The notes: a model not told the origin generated them from the letters alone. DNA of 33,227 nt from Thermoanaerobaculales bacterium (GCA_025456385.1 JALOKS010000003.1:1-33227); one strand, 5' to 3'; positions 22,512 through 32,810 are shown, numbered from the stretch's first letter. Program-made: numbers and translations.

Positions 22512-23576
22512 ATGGGCAGCGCAGGAGGTCGTCGTCGGCTGCGGGTCGCGCTCGTCTTCGGCGGCCGCTCGGGCGAGCACGACGTCAGCGTCGTCTCGGC
22601 GCGATCGGTGAGCCGCGCCCTCGACCGCGAGCGCTACGAGGTGCTGCCGATGGCGATCGACCGGGCCGGCCTCTGGGCCGATCCGGAGACCTCGGAGCGG
22701 GTTCTCGCCGGGTCGGCGGACCGCGCGGACGGCGTCCTCGGGTTCAGCGGGCGCCAGCCCCTCGACCCGCGTCTCGTCGAGGGCGCCCTCGACCTCGCCT
22801 TCCCGGTCCTGCACGGCCCCTACGGCGAGGATGGGACGATCCAGGGCCTGTTCCAGATCCTGGGGCTGCCCTTCGTCGGCTGCGACACCGCAGCCTCCGC
22901 GGTGTGCATGGACAAGATCTTCTGCAAGCGGATGCTGGCCCACGCCGGCCTGCCGACGCCGCCCTGGGTGGAGCTCGACCGCGAGCGCTGGGCGGCGGAC
23001 CGCGGGCGCATCACCGCGCACTGCCTCGGTCTCGGCCTGCCGCTGTTCGTCAAGCCCGCCCGGCTCGGCTCGTCGGTCGGCATCACCAAGGTCAAGCACG
23101 GGGACGAGCTTGCGGCGGCGGTCGAGGAGGCCCTCGGCCACGGCGAGCGGGCGCTGGTCGAGCGCGGCGTCGATGCGCGCGAGATCGAGGTCGCGGTGCT
23201 CGGCGGCAGCCCGCCGCGGGCCTCGCTGCCGGGCGAGGTCGTGCCCGGCCGCGAGTTCTACGACTACGCGGACAAGTACCTCGACTCGTCCTGCCGCCTG
23301 CTGGCGCCGGCGCCGCTCGACGCCGCGACCACGGCGCGGGTCCAGGAGCTCGCGCTGGCCGTCTTCCAGCTCCTCGGCTGCGCCGGCATGGCGCGGGTCG
23401 ACCTCTTCCTGGCGCGGCAGGGCTCCGAGCTCTGGGTCAACGAGGTCAACACCATCCCCGGCTTCACCTCGATCTCGATGTACCCGCGGCTGTGGGAGCT
23501 CAGCGGCCTCCCCTACCCCGAGCTGCTCGACGCGCTGATCCGCCTCGCCCTCGAGCGGGAAGGGCGCTCACCGTGA
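22512..23576 (+). CDS. ddl: D-alanine--D-alanine ligase
   Basis: A 354-residue ATP-grasp enzyme that makes the D-Ala-D-Ala dipeptide for peptidoglycan. The ATG at 22512 has GGAGGT 6 nt upstream, so I prefer it to the ATG at 22476. Signatures: VALVFGGRSGEHDVSVVSA at the N-terminus, VLHGPYGEDGTIQG (the HGxxGEDGxxQG motif), PLFVKPARLGSSVGI, YDYADKYLDSS and the C-terminal metal and ligand site EVNTIPGFTSISMYP. All catalytic segments are intact. No mur or fts genes adjoin it. A strong hairpin follows 12 nt after the stop. Confidence 0.95.
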   Translation: MGSAGGRRRLRVALVFGGRSGEHDVSVVSARSVSRALDRERYEVLPMAIDRAGLWADPETSERVLAGSADRADGVLGFSGRQPLDPRLVEGALDLAFPVLHGPYGEDGTIQGLFQILGLPFVGCDTAASAVCMDKIFCKRMLAHAGLPTPPWVELDRERWAADRGRITAHCLGLGLPLFVKPARLGSSVGITKVKHGDELAAAVEEALGHGERALVERGVDAREIEVAVLGGSPPRASLPGEVVPGREFYDYADKYLDSSCRLLAPAPLDAATTARVQELALAVFQLLGCAGMARVDLFLARQGSELWVNEVNTIPGFTSISMYPRLWELSGLPYPELLDALIRLALEREGRSP

Positions 23577-23587
23577 TCGATCCTGGT

Positions 23588-23663
23588 CTTTTTTCGGCCC
23601 CTGATTTCCTCCCGCGGCGTCCCGGTTGGCACGCCCTTGCCGGAAATCCGGGGCCGAAAAAAG
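23588..23663. terminator. Bidirectional terminator-like inverted repeat after ddl
   Basis: CTTTTTTCGGCCCC-TGATTTCC (23588-23609) pairs with GGAAATC-CGGGGCCGAAAAAAG (23642-23663) with one mismatch around a 32-nt loop, which itself contains GGCGT/ACGCC complementarity. The arms end in T6/A6 tracts, so it could work as an intrinsic terminator in either direction. It sits between ddl and maeB. Confidence 0.7.
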
Positions 23664-23735
23664 AAACGAACCACGCTTGACCTTGCCGGTGACAGGGCAT
23701 ATGGTCCGCCGTTGGAGCCCCAACGAGGAGGCCAC

Positions 23736-25997
<2,262 letters not shown>

Positions 25998-26112
25998 GCC
26001 GCCGAGCCGGCGCCACCGCCGGTGCGGGAATCGGCGCCGGCGACATTTTGTTTCTTGAGCACGTCTGCAATCAGAGACTGCGGGCTCGATGACCCGCCGC
26101 CGGGAGGTCTCC

Positions 26113-26556
26113 ATGAAGGACACCCTCAAGGCCGTGCTCGAGCACAAAGGGGCGAAGGTGCACTGCGTCGTTCCGGAGGCGACGGTCCTCGACGCGGTGC
26201 GCAAGATGAACCAGGAGCACATCGGCGCCCTGCTCGTTCGTGACGGCGCCGAGGTGGTGGGCATCTTCACCGAGCGCGACGTCCTGTGCCGGGTGCTCGA
26301 CGCCGGGCGCGACCCGGGGGCGACCACGGTGGCCGAGGTCATGAGCCCCGAGCTCGTGTCCGTGCACCCCGGCATGGGCGTCAAGGAGGCGATGGCGCTC
26401 ATCACCGAGACGCGCTGCCGGCACCTGCCGGTGATGGAGGGGGGCGAGCTCAAGGGCCTGGTCTCGATCGGAGACCTGACGCGCTGGGTGAGCCTGCACC
26501 AGGAGAGCCACATCCGGGACCTGGTGAACTTCATCACCGGGAAGTACCCGGTGTGA
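26113..26556 (+). CDS. CBS-domain pair protein
   Basis: A 147-residue cytoplasmic protein from the ATG at 26113 (GGGAGGT upstream); the ORF-track start at 26089 lacks a good site. It consists of two tandem CBS motifs forming one Bateman module: about 12-65 (VPEATVLDAVRKMNQEHIGA, VGIFTERDVLCRVL) and 80-140 (VMSPELVSVHPGMGVKEAM, HLPVMEGGELKGLVSIGDL). Stand-alone proteins of this kind sense adenosyl nucleotides such as AMP or ATP. No partner enzyme is fused, and the target is unknown. It lies 115 nt after maeB and may share its transcript. Confidence 0.9.
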   Translation: MKDTLKAVLEHKGAKVHCVVPEATVLDAVRKMNQEHIGALLVRDGAEVVGIFTERDVLCRVLDAGRDPGATTVAEVMSPELVSVHPGMGVKEAMALITETRCRHLPVMEGGELKGLVSIGDLTRWVSLHQESHIRDLVNFITGKYPV

Positions 26557-26681
26557 GATCGGAATTCGGAATTCGGGAATCGGTGTGAGAGCTGGCCCGC
26601 CGGGCGCAGGGCGGCGGATCCACTCCAGCCTGATGTCGGTGTAAACTGGAAGCCACCAATGACCCTCGTGGAGGACTCACC

Positions 26682-27608
26682 ATGAAATCTGCAGTCAGGT
26701 CGCTCGCTCTCATCGCCATGATCGCCGCGATCCTCGCGGCAGCGCCCGCGCCGGCCCAGGAGGCCTCAGGGGGCCTCCGCTACTCGATCACCGTCACCAA
26801 GTTCGAGAACCAGGCCGGGTGGCAGGGCTACTGGGACATCGGCGACGCCTGGGGCACGGTGCTGACCGACATGCTCAACCAGTCCGGCAAGTTCATCGTC
26901 CTCGGCGAGTCCGACATGCGCGGCGCAGCGATGGAGGAGCAGGACCTCGCGGCCTCCGGCCGTACCGCCGGCGGCGCCAAGGCGCCGGTCACCGGCCAGA
27001 TGACCCCGGCCCAGATCCTGGTCAAGGGCGCCATCACCCACGTCCAGGGCGACACCGCCGGCGCGGAGGGCGGGATCCGCATCAAGGGCTTCAAGGTCGG
27101 CGGCGGCGGCGGCAAGGGCGAGGTCAACGCCACGGTCTACCTCGTCGACTCGACCACCGGCCAGGTCCTCGCCTCGACCAACGTGGTCGGCACCCACAAG
27201 CGCAAGGGCCTCGGTGTCGGCTACGACACCGGCAGCTGGGGTGCGGCCTTCGGCGGCCACGAGAACGACAACGTCGGCCTCGCGGTGCAGGACGCCTGCG
27301 CGCAGGCGGTCGACTTCCTGATCGCCCAGCTCCCGAACATCCAGTGGAGCGGGGCGGTCGTGATGATCAAGGACGGCAAGGTCTACGTCAACCGCGGCTC
27401 GCGCGAGGGCATCGCGGTCGGCCAGACCTTCTCGGTCGGCGAGGTCGAGATCCTGCGCGACCCCGACACCGGCGAGGTGCTCGACCAGAGCATGTCCGAG
27501 GTCGCCCGCCTCAAGGTGAGCCAGGTCAAGGACAAGCTCTCGATCTGTGACGTCGTGTCGGGCAGCGTCGGGGCGGTCGCCAAAGGCATGACGATCCACC
27601 TCAACTGA
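26682..27608 (+). CDS. CsgG/HfaB-family exported protein
   Basis: A 308-residue protein with a signal peptide (LALIAMIAAILAAAPAPAQEA) and GGAGG 7 nt before the ATG. The body resembles the CsgG family (YSITVTKFENQAGW, LTDMLNQSGKFIVLGESDM, an ATVYLVDSTTGQVLAST strand pair and QAVDFLIAQL). In E. coli, CsgG is the outer-membrane curli secretion pore. Here there is no lipobox Cys and no csgA/B/E/F neighbour, so a curli role is not supported. The C-terminal ~80 residues (VVMIKDGKVYVNRGSREGIAVGQTFSV) form a small beta domain seen after some CsgG-like proteins. Its own terminator follows at 27633. Confidence 0.82.
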   Translation: MKSAVRSLALIAMIAAILAAAPAPAQEASGGLRYSITVTKFENQAGWQGYWDIGDAWGTVLTDMLNQSGKFIVLGESDMRGAAMEEQDLAASGRTAGGAKAPVTGQMTPAQILVKGAITHVQGDTAGAEGGIRIKGFKVGGGGGKGEVNATVYLVDSTTGQVLASTNVVGTHKRKGLGVGYDTGSWGAAFGGHENDNVGLAVQDACAQAVDFLIAQLPNIQWSGAVVMIKDGKVYVNRGSREGIAVGQTFSVGEVEILRDPDTGEVLDQSMSEVARLKVSQVKDKLSICDVVSGSVGAVAKGMTIHLN

Positions 27609-27632
27609 GCCGGCCACCAGCGCAGGGTTCCG

Positions 27633-27662
27633 GGCCGCGGCCGCGAGCGCCGCGGCCTTTTT
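27633..27662 (+). terminator. Intrinsic terminator of the CsgG-family gene
   Basis: GGCCGCGGC (27633-27641) pairs with GCCGCGGCC (27649-27657) around CGCGAGC, directly followed by TTTTT. A textbook Rho-independent terminator 24 nt after the stop codon. Confidence 0.9.
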
Positions 27663-27691
27663 CGTCGCGGTCGGCCGCGAGGACGGCGCGG

Positions 27692-27697
27692 TATACT
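27692..27697 (+). promoter_or_regulatory. Possible -10 box (TATACT)
   Basis: TATACT, one base from the sigma-70 consensus, ends 5 nt before the GTG at 27703 and sits just after the terminator at 27633. No clear -35. Suggests a new, leaderless transcript. Confidence 0.5.
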
Positions 27698-27702
27698 CAC
27701 CT

Positions 27703-28191
27703 GTGAAGTCCCGGACAGCGATGAGATCTCTCCTCGAGGCCCACCGATCGATGTTTGCTGCCGCGATGCTGGCGGTGTGGGCGGCGGCCACGCCGGGTGC
27801 GGCCCAGGATCGGGCGTTCCGCCAGGAGGCCAACCCCTTCCAGGCCGACTTCGACTACCGCGTCAACTCCGAGCTCGAGCCCCTGGTCGAGGTCGGCGGC
27901 GTGCGCTGGCGCCGCTTCGCCGTCAGGACTCGGGAGGGGCGGGACGTCGACCCCTCCCGGCCGAACCCGGTGACGGTGGAGCTCGAGGTCGACCCGGGCG
28001 CCGACGACGCGACGGTGCTCCTCATCGTGCTCTTCGAGGACGCGCACGGCAACGCTCTCGAGCGGCTCGCCTGCGAGCCCGCCCGCATCGACCGCGGCCG
28101 CAGCTCCCGGCTCGCACAGAAGCACAAGGTGGACGGCCGGGTGCTCGACGCGACCCGCCGCGTCTACCTGTACTTCGAGGTCGCGCGCTGA
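27703..28191 (+). CDS. Small exported protein of unknown function
   Basis: A 162-residue protein that I do not recognise. It has an N-terminal signal peptide (SMFAAAMLAVWAAATPGAAQ, about residues 16-35) and a mature part predicted as a beta-rich domain (VRWRRFAVRTREG ... VTVELEVDPGADDATVLLIVLFED), with two hydrophobic strands and a Lys/Arg-rich C-terminus ending VYLYFEVAR. There are no cysteines apart from one. The start could be GTG 27703 (5 nt after TATACT, leaderless) or ATG 27721; neither has a Shine-Dalgarno. Context is the CsgG-family gene upstream and folE convergent, neither of which fixes a role. Confidence 0.7.
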   Translation: MKSRTAMRSLLEAHRSMFAAAMLAVWAAATPGAAQDRAFRQEANPFQADFDYRVNSELEPLVEVGGVRWRRFAVRTREGRDVDPSRPNPVTVELEVDPGADDATVLLIVLFEDAHGNALERLACEPARIDRGRSSRLAQKHKVDGRVLDATRRVYLYFEVAR

Positions 28192-28201
28192 GCGCGGCAC
28201 C

Positions 28202-28858
28202 TCACCAGGTGGTCTGCCGCCGCAGCAGGGCCAAAAACTCCTCCCGCACCAGCCGGTCGGCGAAGCAGCCGCGGAGGGCCGAGGTGGTCGTCAGGGCGCC
28301 CGCCTTCTTGACCCCGCGCATCTCGACGCAGAGGTGGCGGGCCTCGATCACCACCATCACCCCGAGCGGGTCCAGCTTCGACCACAGGAACTCGGCGACC
28401 TGCTCGGTCAGGCGCTCCTGCAGCTGCGGCCGCTTGGCGTAGAACTCGAGGATCCGCGGCAGCTTCGACAGCCCCACAACCTCGGAGCGCGGGATGTAGG
28501 CGATGTGGGCGTGGCCGTAGAAGGGCACGAAGTGGTGGGCGCACATGGAGTAGAACGGGATCTCCCGCTCGATCACCATGTGGTGGTAGCCCTCGTCGTT
28601 GGGAAAGGTCGTGACCTTCGGCTCCGCGCCCTCGCGCAGGCCGTGGAACATCTCGAGGTACATCTTCGCGACCCGGGCGGGTGTCTCCGAGAAGTTGGGG
28701 TCCTCGAGGTCGAGCTTGAGCTCGGTCATGATGGCGGCCATGTGGCCCGCGACCCGCTCGACGATGCCGGCGTCGTCGCCGCTCGGAATCGAGTTGTCGC
28801 CGCTCGCCGGCGTCCGCTCTGTCTTGGCCTCCGGGTTCAAGCTCACGATTTCGGTCAT
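28202..28858 (-). CDS. folE: GTP cyclohydrolase I
   Basis: A 218-residue enzyme converting GTP to 7,8-dihydroneopterin triphosphate, the first step of folate/pterin (and queuosine) synthesis. The start is ATG at 28858 with GGGAGAGG upstream. Signatures: NFSETPARVAKMYLEMF, the zinc-site segment FYSMCAHHFVPFYGHAHIAYIP with Cys and two His, LSKLPRILEFYAKRPQLQERL and CVEMRGVKK with the third zinc Cys. The N-terminal ~30 residues are an extra Ser/Pro-rich extension. It converges with the small exported protein gene (10-nt gap) and is divergent from rfbD. Confidence 0.95.
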   Translation of the reverse strand: MTEIVSLNPEAKTERTPASGDNSIPSGDDAGIVERVAGHMAAIMTELKLDLEDPNFSETPARVAKMYLEMFHGLREGAEPKVTTFPNDEGYHHMVIEREIPFYSMCAHHFVPFYGHAHIAYIPRSEVVGLSKLPRILEFYAKRPQLQERLTEQVAEFLWSKLDPLGVMVVIEARHLCVEMRGVKKAGALTTTSALRGCFADRLVREEFLALLRRQTTW

Positions 28859-28954
28859 GGTGCCTCTCCCTACCCAGGGAATTGACCGCCAGCCTAGCCT
28901 ATTCCACGCCGGCCTGCCACGGCTGGCCGCAGCGGTCCCGCGGCCGCGCTCTGC

Positions 28955-28960
28955 TACCAT
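28955..28960 (+). promoter_or_regulatory. Possible -10 box of rfbD
   Basis: TACCAT, 8 nt before the ATG at 28969, with no Shine-Dalgarno. Fits the leaderless pattern; no -35 seen. Confidence 0.4.
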
Positions 28961-28968
28961 CCGCCCAC

Positions 28969-29823
28969 ATGACGGGGGCGTGGCTCATCACCGGCGCGCA
29001 CGGCCAGCTCGGGCGGGCGCTGGCGGCGGTATGCGCGGCCCGTGGCCGTGAGCACGAGGGCCGCGACCTCGACACCCTCGACATCCGCGACCGGGGCGTG
29101 GTCGCCGACTGGATCGCCGCAGCGAGGCCGGCGGCGGTCATCAACTGCGCCGCCTTCACCGCGGTCGACGACTGCGAGCGCGCAGAGGAGATGGCCACGG
29201 CCGTCAACGGCACCGCGGTCGGCCACCTCGCCGCCGCCTGCAACCGGGTGGGGGCCCTGCTGGTCCAGCTCTCGACGGACTACGTCTTCGCCGGCGACCG
29301 CGACCGCCCGTACCGCGAGGACGACCCGACCGGCCCGCGCAGCGCCTACGGCCGCTCCAAGCTCCGCGGCGAGGAGCTCGCGCGCACGGCCGAGCGGCAC
29401 CTCGTCGTCCGCACCGCCTGGCTCTACGGGCGCGACGGACGCAACTTCGTCGAGGCCATCCGCGCTCAGCTCGCGTCGGGCGCGGCCCGCCTGCGGGTGG
29501 TCGCCGACCAGCGGGGCTGCCCGACCTTCGCCGACGACCTCGCGCTCGCCATCGCGGACCTGATCGAGAGCGGAGCGGGCGGCACCTTCCACGCCGTGAA
29601 CGCGGGCGACACCACCTGGCACGGCTTCGCCGCCGAGATCGTGCGGCTCCTGGGCTCCGCGGCCGAGGTCGAGCCGGTGAGCACCGCGGCGTTCCCGAGA
29701 CCGGCCGCGCGGCCGGCCTTCTCGGTGCTCGACTGCACGCGGCTCCGACAGACGCTGGGGCGGCCGCTGCCCGCCTGGGAGGACGGCCTGCGCCGCTACC
29801 TGGAGGCGCCGTGCGGGTCCTGA
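28969..29823 (+). CDS. rfbD: dTDP-4-dehydrorhamnose reductase
   Basis: A 284-residue short-chain (extended SDR) enzyme that reduces dTDP-4-keto-L-rhamnose to dTDP-L-rhamnose for surface polysaccharide. The NADPH loop is ITGAHGQLGRAL. It has INCAAFTAVDDCE, LSTDYVFAG, the catalytic YGRSK (YxxxK) and the family block VADQRGCPTFADDLA. The ORF-track start at 28882 lies in the folE promoter region and is not preferred. The rest of the dTDP-rhamnose pathway (rfbA, B, C) is not in this window, so it must be encoded elsewhere, or this enzyme serves another 6-deoxysugar. The next gene overlaps it by 13 nt. Confidence 0.92.
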   Translation: MTGAWLITGAHGQLGRALAAVCAARGREHEGRDLDTLDIRDRGVVADWIAAARPAAVINCAAFTAVDDCERAEEMATAVNGTAVGHLAAACNRVGALLVQLSTDYVFAGDRDRPYREDDPTGPRSAYGRSKLRGEELARTAERHLVVRTAWLYGRDGRNFVEAIRAQLASGAARLRVVADQRGCPTFADDLALAIADLIESGAGGTFHAVNAGDTTWHGFAAEIVRLLGSAAEVEPVSTAAFPRPAARPAFSVLDCTRLRQTLGRPLPAWEDGLRRYLEAPCGS

Positions 29824-30755
29824 TCACCGGCGTCACGGGCTTCGTCGGCGGCCACCTCGTCGAGCACCTGCAGCGCGCCGCGCCGGAGGCCGAGCTCTGG
29901 GGCCTGGCGTGGGCGGAGGACCCCGGGCAGGTTCCCGACGGCGTCCGGCAGCTCAGCGGCGACCTCGCCCTCCCGGCCTCGCTGCTCCGCAGCCTCGAGG
30001 CCGCCCGGCCGGAGGTGGTCTTCCACCTCGCGGGTGCGACCTCGGTGGCCAGCTCGTGGCAGCAGCCAGACCGCTCCTTCCAGGTCAACGCCCTCGGCAC
30101 CCTCAACCTGCTGGAGGCGCTGCGCACGATCGGCCTCGGCGCGACGGTCGTGGTCGCATCCTCCGCCGAGGTCTACGGCTCGGTGCCGGCCGACGCGCAG
30201 CCGATCGCCGAGAGCGTCCCGCTCGCTCCGATCTCGCCCTACGCCGCCTCGAAGGCCGCGCAGGATCTGATCGCGGAGCAGTACTTCCGCGGTTTCGCCA
30301 TGCCGACCGTGCGGCTGCGCCTGTTCCCGCACACCGGGCCCCGGCGCCCGCCGCAGTTCGCGGCCTCGAGCTTCGCCCGCCAGATCGTCCGCATCGAGCG
30401 CGGCCTCGCGCCGCCCCGGCTCGCGGTCGGCAACCTGCAGGCGGTCCGCGACTTCGCGGACGTCCGCGACGTCGCGAGGGCCTACTGGCTGGCGGCTTCC
30501 CGCGGGCGCCCCGGCGCGGTCTACAACGTCGGCTCGGGCCGCGGCGTGCGCATCGGCGAGGTGGTCGAGATCCTGCGCTCGCGCAGCGCAGCCCCGATCG
30601 AGGTCGAGGTGGATCCACACCTCCTGCGAGCCTCGGACGTCGAGTGCCTGGTGGCCGACTCCTCCCGCTTTCGCAGGGACACCGGCTGGCAGCCCGAGAT
30701 CCCTCTCGAACGCACCCTCGAGGACCTGCTCGAGTGGTGGCGAGCACAGGTTTGA
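29811..30755 (+). CDS. NAD(P)-dependent sugar-nucleotide epimerase/reductase, Rmd-like (GDP-6-deoxy-4-keto-D-mannose reductase)
   Basis: A 314-residue extended SDR protein. GTG at 29811 has GGAGG 4 nt upstream and overlaps the rfbD end, so they are coupled. The cofactor loop is ITGVTGFVGGHL, followed by FHLAGATSVASSW, SSAEVYGSV and the catalytic SPYAASKAAQ (YxxxK). The segment PHTGPRRPPQFAASSFARQI, with NVGSGRGVRIGEVV and SDVECLVADSSRFRRDTGW, closely resembles GDP-4-keto-6-deoxymannose reductase (Rmd) and GDP-mannose 4,6-dehydratase relatives. Rmd makes GDP-D-rhamnose. No gmd or manC is adjacent, so the substrate is inferred from similarity only. Confidence 0.85.
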   Translation: MRVLITGVTGFVGGHLVEHLQRAAPEAELWGLAWAEDPGQVPDGVRQLSGDLALPASLLRSLEAARPEVVFHLAGATSVASSWQQPDRSFQVNALGTLNLLEALRTIGLGATVVVASSAEVYGSVPADAQPIAESVPLAPISPYAASKAAQDLIAEQYFRGFAMPTVRLRLFPHTGPRRPPQFAASSFARQIVRIERGLAPPRLAVGNLQAVRDFADVRDVARAYWLAASRGRPGAVYNVGSGRGVRIGEVVEILRSRSAAPIEVEVDPHLLRASDVECLVADSSRFRRDTGWQPEIPLERTLEDLLEWWRAQV

Positions 30756-30760
30756 ACGTG

Positions 30761-30766
30761 TAAGGT
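30761..30766 (+). promoter_or_regulatory. Possible -10 box before the unknown 589-residue protein
   Basis: TAAGGT ends 7 nt before an ATG at 30774. That ATG opens an 18-codon ORF (MGCDETRAPWHGQLGGGG) whose TGA overlaps the ATG at 30827 (ATGA), so it may be a leader peptide. Weak evidence. Confidence 0.3.
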
Positions 30767-30826
30767 CTGCGCGATGGGATGCGACGAGACGCGAGCGCCC
30801 TGGCACGGTCAGTTGGGGGGTGGCGG

Positions 30827-32596
30827 ATGAACATGGACCGGCGCAACCGGGTGGCCCAGTGGGTCTTCGACTCGCGCGCGATCCTCGGCCGCTTCCATCT
30901 CTGGCTCGAGGACGTCGAGCTCGCCTACACCGGCTCGAGGGCGCGCCGCGATCTGAGCTTCGTCGGCGGCTCGCTGGAGCGCGCCTTCGTGGTCGCCACG
31001 GCGGTGACCGCCCTCGGCACCCGCCTCTTCGGGCGCTGGGGCGAGGGCGCCGGCCTCGACAAGGCGGGCATCAACCGCGTCAAGAAGGACGCTGACGCGG
31101 TCTCGGCCTACGCCATGTCGGAGGCGCTCTGGTACCTGACCCGGAGCCTGCCCGAGAACCACGCCGTGATGGTCTCCCTCGGCGAGGGTCTGATGCCCAA
31201 GGCGGGCGAGACCCCCGAGATGGGCTCCAACCCGCTGCTCGGCTTCGGTCGGGTCTACGCGCGGCCGCAGGTCGCCCGCTTCCTCGACCGCCGCGTGCAC
31301 CGCCTCGTCAACGACCCGGGCTACGAGTGGCCCGACTTCTGGCGCGACCTGCAGGAGGCCGGCATCACGGTCTGGGGCGCCGCCGTCGACACCCTCGAGA
31401 ACACCTCGCGCTTCGTCAAGGGCAGCCCGAGCGGGCCGATGACGGTCCTCCACCTCTTCGACCAGCCCCTCAAGGTGGCGCGGCCCTACGAGGGCTACAT
31501 GGGCAACCTCGTGCTGCCGCGCCAGGTCGTCGAGAGGGCCGCCGAGCGCTCCCTGCTCATCGACTACCGGACGCCGCGCGCCAAGGTCATGGAGGCGATC
31601 GAGGACGCCTACCCCGGGATCACGCCGGAGCGGGTCCACGTCTGGACCCTCGGCGGCCGCTCGCGCGAGCAGCGGCTGCGCGTCCTCTGGGACGAGTGGC
31701 GTGGTCTCGGCGTGCACGTCGTCGAGGACGACTGGCGGATGCCGGGAACGGAGCTGCCGATCTTCACCGAGTCGGGCACCTACGCCCCGGTGTTCCGCGT
31801 CGGTCCTTTCACCGCCGAGGACGGCAGCCAGCACCTCTTCATCTGCGACGGCTACGCGGCCTCCGCCGAGGCGATGCAGGCGGCGAGCCTCGACCCGATC
31901 CTCGACCTGACGACCTCGATGTGCCTCTTCTCCTCGAGCTTCACCGCATCCGCCGACCGCGAGCGCGCGCTCATCGCCCTCGACCCCGAGGCCGCGGACT
32001 TCGCGTCACGGCTCGCCGCGACCATCGGCGGTGAGCTTTCGGGCACGCTCGTCGAGGCCTACCGCAGCAGCCTGCGCTCGGCTCGCGCGGCGGGCATGCC
32101 CGTGCACCGGCGCACCATCACCGCCGACGACTTCTTCCCGCTCAAGGAGTGGCGGGTGCTCGCCCTCGCCGGCTACATGCTGCCCGACCCCTACACCGGC
32201 TGCGGCGGCGTCGAGCAGGTGGCCGAGGACGTCTACCGGGTCACCACCAGGGCGGCGACCCGGCGCGGCATGGTCGACGTCAGCCTCGACCTGCGCCTGA
32301 TGGAGCCGGTGGACGAGATGCGGATGGTCTTCTCGCCCCTCCTCGACCGCTTCTACGCCGGCCAGGACCACCGCACGCGGGCCGTGAAGATCTCGGACTC
32401 GGGCCGCATCCGCAACGAGCTCCAGACCCTGTGCTCGGAGGCCATCGAGTACCTGCCCGGCGACCACATGATGGTGCACTTCGACCAGGTGGACGACGCC
32501 GTCCTGCCGCAGGACAAGAAGGAGCTGATCCGCCAGGTCCTGCGCTGGTACAAGCGCGAGCACCCGCTGTGGTTCGAGTGGCTGGAGCTGGAGTAG
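30827..32596 (+). CDS. Large conserved-looking protein of unknown function
   Basis: A 589-residue protein (605 if the ATG at 30779 is used) that I cannot assign. No signal peptide, lipobox or convincing membrane helix; it is probably cytoplasmic. Clean G/C-ending codons and few low-complexity stretches argue for a real protein. Noticeable segments: DKAGINRVKKDADAV, MVSLGEGLMPKAGETPEMG, a middle alpha/beta region (SLLIDYRTPRAKVMEAI ... VHVWTLGGRSREQRLRVLW) that could be Rossmann-like, a His/Asp-rich stretch (VHVVEDDWRMPGTELPIFTESG) and the C-terminal GDHMMVHFDQVDD. It follows the sugar reductases by 71 nt, but no glycosyl-transfer motif supports a polysaccharide role. ATG 30827 has a G-rich site (GGGGGGTGG) upstream. 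Confidence 0.75.
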   Translation: MNMDRRNRVAQWVFDSRAILGRFHLWLEDVELAYTGSRARRDLSFVGGSLERAFVVATAVTALGTRLFGRWGEGAGLDKAGINRVKKDADAVSAYAMSEALWYLTRSLPENHAVMVSLGEGLMPKAGETPEMGSNPLLGFGRVYARPQVARFLDRRVHRLVNDPGYEWPDFWRDLQEAGITVWGAAVDTLENTSRFVKGSPSGPMTVLHLFDQPLKVARPYEGYMGNLVLPRQVVERAAERSLLIDYRTPRAKVMEAIEDAYPGITPERVHVWTLGGRSREQRLRVLWDEWRGLGVHVVEDDWRMPGTELPIFTESGTYAPVFRVGPFTAEDGSQHLFICDGYAASAEAMQAASLDPILDLTTSMCLFSSSFTASADRERALIALDPEAADFASRLAATIGGELSGTLVEAYRSSLRSARAAGMPVHRRTITADDFFPLKEWRVLALAGYMLPDPYTGCGGVEQVAEDVYRVTTRAATRRGMVDVSLDLRLMEPVDEMRMVFSPLLDRFYAGQDHRTRAVKISDSGRIRNELQTLCSEAIEYLPGDHMMVHFDQVDDAVLPQDKKELIRQVLRWYKREHPLWFEWLELE

Positions 32597-32632
32597 GGCA
32601 TTTCGGATTTCGGATTCCCACCCATCCGCGCG

Positions 32633-32767
32633 AACCACAGAGGCACGGAGTCCACAGAGAAACCACAGAGAGCGACCGAGACCTCGCACGAAGATGATCT
32701 TCGGATGGTCGTGCGATGGGTTAGAAAACCCTCTGTGCGGCTCTGTGTACTTTGTGCCTCTGTGGTT
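32633..32767. repeat. CACAGAG-type long inverted repeat (MITE/REP-like)
   Basis: The arm AACCACAGAGGCACGGAGTC at 32633-32659 pairs with CTCTGTGTACTTTGTGCCTC at 32741-32767 (24 of 27 positions match), with inner pairing (CACAGAGAG/CTCTGTG; CGCACGA/TCGTGCG). The whole ~135 bp can fold on itself. Translated, one strand reads NHRGTKYTEPHRGF, a repeat-derived peptide I recognise as frequent in environmental genomes. The 485-bp gap 32597-33081 holds only repeats and no gene. Confidence 0.75.
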
Positions 32768-32810
32768 CAAAGGACTCTTCGATCGGTGTCAACGACCCGG
32801 AGGTGACCAG

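Noticed and set aside
32006-32770. 254-codon minus-strand ORF beginning MNHRGTKYTEPH
   Set aside because: Starts in the CACAGAG repeat and then runs antisense to the unknown 589-residue gene.
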